A stretch of DNA of 13,497 nucleotides from Deltaproteobacteria bacterium. GTDB lineage: Bacteria; Desulfobacterota; Dissulfuribacteria; Dissulfuribacterales; QOAL01. A program made the position numbers and the translations under genes. The notes below the pieces were generated by a model. That model was not told the DNA's origin, did no database searches, and was given only the letters and a program-made list of their open reading frames with translations. This document shows positions 7,601 through 13,393 of this stretch, piece after piece (the first letter of the stretch is position 1; each line of letters opens with the position of its first letter). The stretch covers positions 1 to 13,497 of the forward strand of contig WFRQ01000575.1 in assembly GCA_015486425.1 (NCBI GenBank), in the 5' to 3' direction.

Positions 7601-10051
7601 TCTGTGAGCGTAGAGCAGTTTGAATATGACCAGGCAGGCAATCGCATAATATGGACCGATGCCATGGGCCACACTATACATTATGCGTATGATAATTATG
7701 GAGATCCGATTTCAATCACCAACCCGTTAGACCAGACTGTCCTCCTGCAGTATGACTCTAACGGCAACTTAGCAAGCTTCACTGACGCTGAAGGGAAATC
7801 CATTGTATTCAAATACGATAAACTCAATCGTATGATTCAGGCTATCCAGAACGGTATCACTATAGCAAAGTACGAATACGGCGGACCAGGCACTGCCATT
7901 CTCAGCGCTACTGATGCTGACGGAAACCGTACCGAGTATGAATATGACTGCCTTGAGATGCCTGTTTCTGCCACCGATGCCCTTGGTAATCTCTTTGAAT
8001 ATCAACGTGATCAGATGGGCAACCTGACAGCGATTACGGATCCAGCAGACCATTCCACTGTCTTTGTTTACGATGCCATGAACAGACAGACAGAAAGGAC
8101 AGGTCCTGACGGAAATGCGTGGACTTTCCAATATCATGACAATGTGCACACCTCACCTGTTTCCAGCCCTATGGGGCTGGCATACAGCAGGACTTATGAT
8201 GGCACTGGCAGACCTGTCTCCATCACAACGCCTGACAGAACAGCGACTATTTCATACGATGATGACTCCAGAATCATTCTTTCAGAAGAAGAAACCACTA
8301 CCGGTACGCAGCGTACCACTGCCTACACACATTCAATTTTGACCGGGGCGGACGGGGTACAACATCAGGAGACCGTCACTGCCAATGGGCGCACCATAGA
8401 ATATCGGTACAATGGAAATGGTCACCGTACGTTGATGATCACCCCTGACGGCATGGAGACAACATACCAATACGACAGTCTTGGCAGGATTCAGGAGATC
8501 AGCACAGATGGAGACTGGATCAGATACTCGTACACCGCTGCTAACAAGGTATCAGCGCGAGATTACAGCAACGGCGTTCATTCTGAGTATACTTATGATG
8601 AATTTGACCGTTTAGAGAGTATCAGCATCTATGACAGTGATAATGTATTGATAGAGCAACTCTCATATAGCAGAACTTCAGCAGGATGGATAACAGATAT
8701 AACAATGAAGGACGGTGAAGCATCTTATTCCGTTGATGAACTTTACCGTCTGACTTCCGAGACAGTTACGTCTGCCTCTCTTGGGAACTTTTCCCATAAT
8801 TTTTCTTATGATGTTGCAGGTAATCTCCTGCTGAACGAAGCAGAATACGGTCCTGACAATCGACTTCTTTCTACTGGAGGCATGGATTATGAATACGACC
8901 TTAACGGTAACCTTATTCACAGAGGAAATGAATCTTTTGGCTATGATTCATTAAATCGCTTAGTTGCCTACAGCAATCTGGCAACAGGCATCAATGCCAC
9001 CTATGAGTATGATCTCCAGGGACGAAGAATTCTGAAACGAGTAGGGACGGACACAAGGGAATATTTATATGACGATGAAACTGTTGTATCTGAATATTTA
9101 AACGGCATACTGGCAGCCCGCTATACATACACTCCAGGGTATGACGAACTGATTATGTCACGCATGTCAGGGCATACCTACTTCTATCACACAGATGCCT
9201 CTGGAAACATAATTGCCATCACAGACGAAGATGGACATGTTGTACAGAGATACGGTTATGACGCATGGGGCAACATACTCTACTCCAACGGTTCCTTCAG
9301 TTTCGGGGGTACTGGATTAGTAAACACCTTCACCTTTACAGGAAGAGAATATGATAACGAAAGTGGCCTGTATTACTTCAGGGCAAGAACCTATGATCCT
9401 TCCATTGGAAGATTTCTACAGAAAGACCCTTTACAGGGGAACCTGAAACTGCCGCAAACTCTTAATTTGTATGCCTATGCGCTTAATAACCCAGTAAGCA
9501 TCACGGACCCCTCAGGACAGCAGGTACTTATAGAATACGCGGGCTTAATGTCCAAAAGCGCAATAAATGTTGGTATGCCGTCGCACAACGATATTGCTGC
9601 TGCCATAGCTGGTTTTGCTCACGGATTCAGTTGCACTAACCTGATGTTCCTTGCAAGTTTCATGGAAGTAGCATTTAACGACTATGACATTCAGTCAAAA
9701 TGGGACCATGCAATAGAGTTGACAGAACAGAAACTCAATCGTGTCAAATCAGCTTTGGGCTTGTCCTCTGATACACTGGGAGGCATAAACTCTCCAATGC
9801 AGCTATACGGCATTCCCGGTTCATTCAAATCCGGCGCCAGCATAAAAGTCGGTTTTTCAGTTAAACTGATTGACAAAAATGGAGAAGAAAAAGACAGCCC
9901 CTATACCTTAGGGATCGGCGCGGGGAATCTCGGAGCGAAAGCGGACTTTACAGGTGGTACTTTTGAAGTTCAGGTAACTCCTTCAGGTGGCGGCTTTGAA
10001 AATGGCACAGCTCAAGCCCTTTCATACATAAGGGGACTCAGACCACATTAA
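1685..10051 (+). CDS. Giant secreted multidomain Rhs/YD-repeat protein with toroid, PA14, PKD, Fn3 and dockerin-like modules
   Basis: A 2788-residue exported protein. I start it at ATG 1685 because AAGGGGAA (1673-1680) lies just upstream and a signal sequence follows at once (hydrophobic at about 9-28; a later AYA-DP near residue 58 is another possible cleavage site). An in-frame ATG at 1613 would only add a non-hydrophobic leader. Approximate order: PKD-like (74-159); alpha-toroid (166-664, with a QW-type motif QNADGSW near 634) split by a PA14 domain (202-325); two PKD-type domains (667-870); Fn3-like domain (871-1034) split by a pair of EF-hand/dockerin-like loops (936-998); cadherin/He_PIG-like (1037-1127); four PKD (1130-1477, with WNFGDG and WDFGDG motifs); Ig-like (1485-1580); Rhs entry module (from 1586, TDMTIPAMGFPIEVKRKYSS); many YD repeats (about 1755-2505); Rhs-associated core (about 2507-2613, YDAWGN, GLYYFRARTYDP, LNLYAYALNNP, DPSG); tail of unknown fold (2614-2788). 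YD repeats normally form a closed beta-shell around the C-terminal tail. The adhesive modules suggest binding to cell-surface polysaccharide or other cells. Whether the tail is a toxin is unknown. Confidence 0.9.
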   Translation: MTQIHFTSVIKTLLIFILLQCTPLFSIHHESAENFPYDALNRAAACLCSLAGPAEAYADPARVICVPHVPSDLRVPHETWSGEPTILKGIARGVTAGTYYWEYGDGVVSESLPVSNPDNLSVTYTYDAPEGTLFIARLHVINTADEEATDEYRILVKAKTLDVEINKAIDDGLWWLFTHRSGSGDYSIIPASVFTAPDGQQGLLGQYFNNTSLSGDPALERIDPEINFNWGNGSPGEGINADFSVRWTGTLNIPQAGYYNFASNNDDGTRLYIDGFHIIDDWRSHAPAWIYAAPIYLTAGPHTFQVDFYDGCCGAQARIYWVADDMVRWQNLSDNNSYASYSGNPTASAVQAFEINGHLQTGDFEKDPYVPAVKGGISHLLSHLSSTNLTMQGTNDPDSNGNGIGLSWSLDNRPIYELGAIMDAIVATGTPDAVAEVGGTNVQGRRYQDIVQDMVDMYAWGQDDAGNDRGGWRYSWNGGSDNSAAQWGAIGMIAAERHFGCTVPEWVKELNRLWLNYSYNSAGFFGYTGSGANRSGYATGPSGMVQMAFDGLDITDPRWQDCESYIDSHWQDFLGWNSDSNNQTRDCRHYSYYAFAKAMRLAKPSEVIYLPSGLNWYGDEEYGLAKILVDSQNADGSWPYDGWPYVGQRTAAAWNIIILTRTLFEKPPVAVIKAEPNPGAVGQTITFDASGSYHTDPAKEIVQYLWDFDASDGVDFEHPDATGISAVHAYGLLQDYTVSLKVIDNSTPVRFDVSTYTMHITIPPHPPTAVIGGPYIAATGEEVQVDGSGSYDIDEPQGDSITAWDWESNMIPPYGYDEAHGETALLPPFALPGHYDIILRVTDNTATVFPSSNQPDLTDTAYGEVTVYAQGISDLTARPKDAKCQLTWTPTSAEAYRILRSEKGPNQGFVQIGTTTSDYSLFIDHNLSDTPGEVVNACRGDLNSDYVVDNADATIFAEELGSSDCSDASPCRGDFDNDGDVDGMDNAFFMAEMGRTECRQVTGLELDRDYWYRILTEVDGATRISNPVHVNSQGKIDDHPPVITSQPVGDAQESEAYEYDVDAYDPEGTSLEYILDMAPAGMQINSSSGIITWVPARDQAGIQEVMVRVQDGAGISATQYFQIVVQPRANTGPEVNPGGPYSALTGESVTFSGNATDPEGDPIVSWHWVMGDGSEADGQQVTHTYAASGTFTVTLYVTDDRGATGRAETHCDVTMPNRQPTADTGGPYDGFAGTALTLDCSASYDPDGDNLTCTWNFGDGTPVQTGTQVTHTFDSEGTYTVSLQVEDGRGGSDSSTTEARISPPNQPPEASFTVEGNTIRYATLTFDAAESNDPDGHQITKWEWDFGDGMSTTGTIVTHAYADSGSYSITLRVTDQYGATGTATRELTIEPAGPNHDPVIDAGGPYSGQIATPVTLSAEAGDPDFDSLSFEWNYDGNSYQGQTVQITFNEPGDYTVSLTVDDGHGGSAQDTALISIYDPDAPIDTNPPSVKIISPDSGSQLTGSIEITGTVVDENLKQWVLEYAPSGTEQWKELSTGTETITNGILASIDTCLMPDDFYVFRLRASDNRQESSTWNEYHINCPVRLGQFSLRYTDMTIPAMGFPIEVKRKYSSFSSGGTDFGPGWELELTTANIREDVNHSVYITLPDGRRTAFMFTPVRLSIWFPFYEARFTAAPGVYDKLDFEGNHMVVRSGDDWYYFMDSAGKFNPDTYILKTKKGYTYTISQADGVQKIEDRNGNHITIQPDGIFHSSGRNVLFERDGSGRITDISDPAGNSVHYTYDSLGRLVEFIDQEQNISTYSYESDSSRIIAFNPAGGCGPEIVNYFPDGRMMSRINAARQETSYSYDTDAHSETVTNPLGHDTTYQYDANGNVLSVHDTLGLVTRYEYDSANNLITEILPSDQIVRFTYDDRGNRLTEIRYPEQDHPLVTTYTYNAYNQLTSLERPEGDKISYSYDENGNLLKREYSDAENNSVSVEQFEYDQAGNRIIWTDAMGHTIHYAYDNYGDPISITNPLDQTVLLQYDSNGNLASFTDAEGKSIVFKYDKLNRMIQAIQNGITIAKYEYGGPGTAILSATDADGNRTEYEYDCLEMPVSATDALGNLFEYQRDQMGNLTAITDPADHSTVFVYDAMNRQTERTGPDGNAWTFQYHDNVHTSPVSSPMGLAYSRTYDGTGRPVSITTPDRTATISYDDDSRIILSEEETTTGTQRTTAYTHSILTGADGVQHQETVTANGRTIEYRYNGNGHRTLMITPDGMETTYQYDSLGRIQEISTDGDWIRYSYTAANKVSARDYSNGVHSEYTYDEFDRLESISIYDSDNVLIEQLSYSRTSAGWITDITMKDGEASYSVDELYRLTSETVTSASLGNFSHNFSYDVAGNLLLNEAEYGPDNRLLSTGGMDYEYDLNGNLIHRGNESFGYDSLNRLVAYSNLATGINATYEYDLQGRRILKRVGTDTREYLYDDETVVSEYLNGILAARYTYTPGYDELIMSRMSGHTYFYHTDASGNIIAITDEDGHVVQRYGYDAWGNILYSNGSFSFGGTGLVNTFTFTGREYDNESGLYYFRARTYDPSIGRFLQKDPLQGNLKLPQTLNLYAYALNNPVSITDPSGQQVLIEYAGLMSKSAINVGMPSHNDIAAAIAGFAHGFSCTNLMFLASFMEVAFNDYDIQSKWDHAIELTEQKLNRVKSALGLSSDTLGGINSPMQLYGIPGSFKSGASIKVGFSVKLIDKNGEEKDSPYTLGIGAGNLGAKADFTGGTFEVQVTPSGGGFENGTAQALSYIRGLRPH

Positions 10052-10153
10052 CCGGGATCAATACTGACAAACTGCCCACACACGACTATATGTACTGACG
10101 GATGAGCATCAATGCCATTAACTCAAAGACCCTCTTGGGGGATATTTGTTTGA

Positions 10154-10199
10154 TTTGCCACATATCCGGCAAAACAGAAATTCCCGATGTATAATCGGG
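10154..10199. promoter_or_regulatory. Two adjacent inverted repeats upstream of the phosphodiesterase/cyclase pair
   Basis: TTTGCC (10154-10159) and GGCAAA (10168-10173) form a 6-bp inverted repeat with an 8-base centre, using the same half-sites as the perfect palindrome at 389-406. Ten bases later CCCGAT (10183-10188) and ATCGGG (10194-10199) form a second one with a 5-base centre. Without a T run the second is a poor terminator; the two may be operator sites or stacked RNA hairpins. Confidence 0.3.
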
Positions 10200-10204
10200 G
10201 GGAG

Positions 10205-10253
10205 CATTCCCTGTTTGTCCCGCCTTTTTCAGTATTGTGGAGGCTGTGTGGCT
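10205..10253 (+). repeat. Imperfect direct repeat, copy 1
   Basis: Begins CATTCCCTGTTT and ends GCTGTGTGGCT, with the similar interior blocks CC-C-GCC and TT-CAG. The second copy lies at 12971-13020, with the two end blocks 38 and 39 bases apart. The two copies flank the phosphodiesterase/cyclase gene pair in the same orientation. Confidence 0.5.
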
Positions 10254-10304
10254 TTTTGAGGCTTGTTCTGCGAGAAAACCTGCATATTTAGTTCGGGAGA
10301 CCTC

Positions 10305-10403
10305 ATGACAGTTTCAGAACCAGTCTCAAAAAGTTACATAGCCGCAGCACGTTATGATATTGGGACAAACGGGGAATGCTCCCTAATCGGGCGGCAATTA
10401 TAG
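10305..10403 (+). CDS. 32-codon leader-like ORF directly upstream of the phosphodiesterase-like gene
   Basis: ATG 10305 sits five bases after a good Shine-Dalgarno sequence (GGGAG 10295-10299) and the frame runs 32 codons to TAG 10401-10403. The next gene starts at ATG 10410 in the same frame, six bases after the stop, and has no ribosome binding site of its own. This suggests translational coupling through a leader peptide. The peptide (MTVSEPVSKSYIAAARYDIG, then ending SLIGRQL) has no signal peptide or run of rare residues typical of an attenuator. Other readings are a degraded 5' end of an older gene, or an N-terminal extension of the phosphodiesterase interrupted by an amber codon. The downstream protein lines up with its family from 10410 without it, which argues against the last option. 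Confidence 0.4.
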   Translation: MTVSEPVSKSYIAAARYDIGTNGECSLIGRQL

Positions 10404-10409
10404 AATACC

Positions 10410-11699
10410 ATGCAAAGAATATTGATTATGCAGATCGCCGCCCTGGGCAGACAGTTCCTGAAAAACAGAGGAATAGATACCATTGCCGGTTTGCATGTCA
10501 GGCCTGCAACCTCTGTCTTCCCTGCCCTCACCTGTCCGGCCCAGGCATTAATACGCACTGCTCTGACACCTGCTCAAAACGGCATGTGCTTTAATGGTTT
10601 TTATGAACATGACCTTCAACGCCCCTTTTTCTGGGAACAGTCATGCAAGCTGGTCAAAGGAAAACGTATATGGCACAGGGCGCGCAAAGCAGGCGCCAGT
10701 ACCGCCATGCTCTTCTGGCAGCAGTCACTTGGCGAAGATGTGGATTTTCTTCTCTCTCCAGCTCCTGTACATACCCATGGCGGCGGTATGATAGATGCGG
10801 TTTACTCAAAACCAGAGGCCCTCTATCCTGAGATATGCGCATCTGCCAAAAATAAATTCAAACTGCACACCTACTGGGGGCCTCTTGCAGGCATCAGAAG
10901 CAGTAAATTCATTAAGGATGCCACATGTGAACTGATGAGCAGAAACAAGGCCCCGGACATAATCTTTTCATATTTGCCCCACTTAGATTACTCACTTCAG
11001 AAATTCGGCCCTGACCATGAAAAACCCCAAAAGGCTCTGGGGCAGACAATAAATCTCATTGAAGGAACAGCCGCATGCGCCAGGGCCAACGGATATGAAT
11101 TCCTGGCATATGGTGATTATGCCATTGGCAGTGCCCGAAAGGTGCTTTTCCCAAACAAGGCACTTCTCAGGCATGGACTCTTTTCAACAAGGAAGGTCAG
11201 AAACAGACTCTACCCGGATTACTGCTGTTCTGATGCCTTTGCCGTCACTGACCATGAGGTTGCGCTTGTCTATCTGAACAACAGGAAAGCAACGGAACGG
11301 TGCAGAAAGGCCATTGAATCCATTGATGCGGAAATCACCGTCATGGACAGGCAGGCCATGAAGGAACGCGGCCTGGCATATGATGGCGGCCCTGATTTCA
11401 TCATTACCGGCAGTCCTGGCACATGGTTCGCCTATCCGTGGTGGGACAGGGAGGGTGAGGCCCCTGACTTTGCTAATCACGTCGATATTCACAACAAGCC
11501 CGGTTTTGACCCTTGCGAACTCTTCTTTGGCTGGCACCCTTTTGTGATCAGCACGGACACGTCAAAGATAAAGGGCACTCATGGTCATAACTCTTCAGGG
11601 CGTGAAATCGCCTGGTTTTCTACCCTTGAGATTGACGCAGAAACTCTGATGGATATAGCACTTCAACTGAAAAAAATCATGGATGGAGCAGCGAGATAA
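10410..11699 (+). CDS. Type I phosphodiesterase/nucleotide pyrophosphatase family protein (EboF-like)
   Basis: A 429-residue cytoplasmic-looking protein (no signal peptide) of the alkaline phosphatase superfamily. The order of motifs matches the phosphodiesterase/nucleotide pyrophosphatase-like proteins that accompany ebo-type gene clusters: PALTCPAQ near 38-45, whose Thr41 is the likely nucleophile; IWHRARKAG near 87-95; WGPLAGIRSSKFI near 155-167; YLPHLDYSLQKFGP near 187-200, with Asp192 as a likely metal ligand; YGDYAIG near 233-239, with Asp235; TDHEVALVY near 279-287, with His281; HVDIHNKPGFDPCELF near 356-371; and GTHG near 388-391. These would bind two metal ions and cleave a phosphomonoester or diester. 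The N-terminal segment LIMQIAALG lacks the Asp usual for the first metal site in this superfamily. The start ATG has no clear Shine-Dalgarno site and follows a leader ORF by six bases. The gene overlaps the cyclase gene downstream by 17 bases if that starts at 11683. Family is fairly sure; substrate is unknown. Confidence 0.85.
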   Translation: MQRILIMQIAALGRQFLKNRGIDTIAGLHVRPATSVFPALTCPAQALIRTALTPAQNGMCFNGFYEHDLQRPFFWEQSCKLVKGKRIWHRARKAGASTAMLFWQQSLGEDVDFLLSPAPVHTHGGGMIDAVYSKPEALYPEICASAKNKFKLHTYWGPLAGIRSSKFIKDATCELMSRNKAPDIIFSYLPHLDYSLQKFGPDHEKPQKALGQTINLIEGTAACARANGYEFLAYGDYAIGSARKVLFPNKALLRHGLFSTRKVRNRLYPDYCCSDAFAVTDHEVALVYLNNRKATERCRKAIESIDAEITVMDRQAMKERGLAYDGGPDFIITGSPGTWFAYPWWDREGEAPDFANHVDIHNKPGFDPCELFFGWHPFVISTDTSKIKGTHGHNSSGREIAWFSTLEIDAETLMDIALQLKKIMDGAAR

Positions 11700-12957
11700 T
11701 GAAGCATCTCTGTCAGTTCCAGGTCCAGATATGAATTACCAGAGGTTTACAGACAGCGAGGGCAAAAAACTGTCAGCGTTATTACCTGGCGCTGACACGG
11801 AAATTATCCGTCAGCACATCTCTGCTTCCCTGAACTTTGACCTGATATTCACATCTCAAAGCCTGGACCCCGCCAATTCCGCACTATATTCTGTGATGGC
11901 CGACAGTCACAGTAAACAGGTAACTGTATTTGTGGACAGCGGTGTTGCCAGCGCCTTTCCTCATGTCACAGAAAACATGACAGCCTATCTTGAACATTAC
12001 GGTCTGAAATGCGTATCCCCACCTGTTATCTATCCTGGTGGAGAAATGGTAAAAAATGGCTGGCATTATGTGATGGACATGATGAACCGCCTTATCCAGG
12101 ACCGTATGTGCCGTCACAGTTTCTGCATTGCCCTTGGTGGAGGGGCCCTGCTTGATGCAGCAGGTTTTGCCGCGTCAATGGTCCACAGGGGTATCAGACT
12201 CATACGCATGCCCACCACAGCCCTTTCGCAGGATGATTCCGGCGTGGGTGTTAAAAATGGTATAAATTACAACGGATTCAAAAACCTCATTGGGGCATTT
12301 TCTCCACCTTTTGCAGTTATAAACGATTCTGATTTCCTGAAAACACTGCCACCTGTTGCGATACGAGACGGTCTTGCCGAGGCGTTCAAGGTGGCAATAA
12401 TAAAAGACAAAACTTTTTTCAGATATCTCTGTGATAATATTGACGCCATAAGAAACTGTGACTGGCCTGTCATAGAAACAGCGGTAAAGAGGTCGGCAAT
12501 TCTCCATCTGCATCACATAGGCACCGGGGGCGACCCGATGGAAAAGGGGGAATCAAGGCCACTTGACTTCGGCCACTGGTCAGCTCATAAGCTGGAATCC
12601 ATGTCCAACCATGCAATATCCCATGGCACAGGTGTTTCCATAGGAATAGCGATAGATACAATGATTGCCTTCATGCTTGGTTTCATCTCGCTCAGGGAGA
12701 GAGACATGATAATGGAATCTCTCCAAAAATCAGGCATGACTATATTTACGCCCCTTCTTCAAAAACGTGACAAGAATGGAAAACTCGTTGTTTACCACGG
12801 TATTGAAGAGTTCAGGGAACACCTTGGAGGCAAGCTGTGCATTACATTGCCAAGCGGACTCGGCAACCGTACTGAAATTCATCATCTGCATGAAGATAAG
12901 GTTGAAGAGGCCATAAAACTGCTTGAACAGAGGTGGGAACAGATGGGCAACCTGTAA
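11683..12957 (+). CDS. Sugar phosphate cyclase of the 3-dehydroquinate synthase superfamily (EboD-like)
   Basis: A 424-residue enzyme related to AroB. It has the NAD-binding ALGGGALLDAAGF near 150-162, RMPTTALSQDDSGVGVKNGIN near 175-195, KN at 200-201, GLAEAFK near 230-236, and the metal ligands Glu233, His298 (FGHWSAHKLE) and His314 (SHGTGV). Lys191, Lys236 and Arg292 match catalytic or phosphate-binding positions of dehydroquinate synthase. The Asn of the usual LNLGH motif is Asp295 here (PLDFGH), and the HGEAV motif reads HGTGV, so a housekeeping AroB role is unlikely. The pattern fits the EboD-type and C7-cyclitol synthase branch, which cyclises sugar phosphates such as sedoheptulose 7-phosphate. 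About 40 residues precede the usual family start (near DLIFTSQSLDPAN), so either there is an N-terminal extension or translation begins at Met17 (11731). Neither start has a strong ribosome binding site, which fits coupling to the gene before it. Substrate and product cannot be read from sequence alone. Confidence 0.9.
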   Translation: MEQRDNEASLSVPGPDMNYQRFTDSEGKKLSALLPGADTEIIRQHISASLNFDLIFTSQSLDPANSALYSVMADSHSKQVTVFVDSGVASAFPHVTENMTAYLEHYGLKCVSPPVIYPGGEMVKNGWHYVMDMMNRLIQDRMCRHSFCIALGGGALLDAAGFAASMVHRGIRLIRMPTTALSQDDSGVGVKNGINYNGFKNLIGAFSPPFAVINDSDFLKTLPPVAIRDGLAEAFKVAIIKDKTFFRYLCDNIDAIRNCDWPVIETAVKRSAILHLHHIGTGGDPMEKGESRPLDFGHWSAHKLESMSNHAISHGTGVSIGIAIDTMIAFMLGFISLRERDMIMESLQKSGMTIFTPLLQKRDKNGKLVVYHGIEEFREHLGGKLCITLPSGLGNRTEIHHLHEDKVEEAIKLLEQRWEQMGNL

Positions 12958-12970
12958 ATCCAAACCGAAC

Positions 12971-13020
12971 CATTCCCTGTTTACCCTGCCATCTTACAGC
13001 AAAGCGAAAGCTGTATGGTT
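12971..13020 (+). repeat. Imperfect direct repeat, copy 2
   Basis: Begins CATTCCCTGTTT, identical over 12 bases to copy 1 at 10205, and ends GCTGTATGGTT against GCTGTGTGGCT. It starts 13 bases after the stop codon of the cyclase gene. The arms ACAGC and GCTGT inside this copy can pair; the 5' arm is not conserved in copy 1, so the hairpin is probably not the conserved feature. Confidence 0.5.
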
Positions 13021-13293
13021 CTCGCCTGTTCTTATACCGGTGTGTTGCACCATGCACCGTGAATGTTTTCTTTGAGTAATTGCTAACTTGAACGTTCCAA
13101 AATGTGGAAAATCTTTTTTATGAATAAATTAAAAGGATTTACATCGATTATAATTTTCCTATTTTGAAGCCCTTCGGGATTGCCATCTTCACCGCATCTC
13201 CTTTTTCATGAGGACCCCCATATAGCCGCCTATAATGGGAATGCCTCTTACGAGGATATGCAGCAAATCCGAACAATCGCTCAAATCAGGTAA

Positions 13294-13312
13294 TATACAT
13301 ATTCGTCATCTG
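13294..13312 (+). promoter_or_regulatory. Motif shared with the region upstream of the PEP-CTERM-type gene
   Basis: TATACAT (13294-13300) and CGTCATCTG (13304-13312) match TATACAT and CGTCAACTG at 809-824, apart from three extra bases and one substitution. Both genes are then preceded by ATACAGGGGG (828-837 and 13365-13374). Both encode exported proteins, so common control is possible. Evidence is limited to the two copies. Confidence 0.2.
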
Positions 13313-13393
13313 CACTTTTCATTCCGGGGGGAATCTCACCAGCAGGAACGAATATCAGGTAACAATACAGGGGGAAAATAGAGGAGGGAACCC

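Larger units (their letters stand above)
10052..10304. other. Intergenic region after the giant gene
   Basis: No convincing gene or immunity-type ORF follows the Rhs tail. Visible items are TTTGCC-N8-GGCAAA at 10154-10173, an inverted repeat CCCGAT/ATCGGG at 10183-10199 whose centre overlaps a TATAAT (10190-10195, no matching -35 box), and one copy of an imperfect direct repeat at 10205-10253. A 30-codon frame at 10102-10194 has no ribosome binding site and is probably chance. Confidence 0.5.
12958..13393. other. Intergenic region between the cyclase and the next exported-protein gene
   Basis: These 436 bases hold no convincing gene. Seen here: the second copy of the direct repeat (12971-13020); within it ACAGC/GCTGT arms that could form a small hairpin; a CGGTG/CACCG pair around 13037-13061 followed by a short T-rich stretch, a weak terminator for the cyclase transcript; isolated TATAAT boxes at 13149-13154 and 13231-13236 without matching -35 boxes; and the motif TATACAT-N3-CGTCATCTG at 13294-13312 shared with the region before 844. 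A 46-codon frame at 13241-13381 has no properly spaced ribosome binding site and is probably chance. Confidence 0.5.

Noticed and set aside
7769..8149. Minus-strand 126-codon ORF inside the YD-repeat region, and other antisense ORFs across the giant gene
   Set aside because: They are shadows of a long, clearly coding + strand frame; none shows a recognisable domain or ribosome binding site.
10102..10194. 30-codon ORF containing CLICH, which looks like a heme c attachment motif
   Set aside because: No ribosome binding site, no signal peptide, and a single CXXCH in such a short frame is expected by chance.
10190..10195. TATAAT as a -10 box for the phosphodiesterase/cyclase pair
   Set aside because: No -35 match at the right spacing, and the hexamer falls in the centre of an inverted repeat. 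It remains possible only with an activator.
13241..13381. 46-codon + strand ORF before the last gene
   Set aside because: The only purine-rich stretch touches the ATG with no spacing, the composition is not protein-like, and the frame ends at the ribosome binding site of the next gene.
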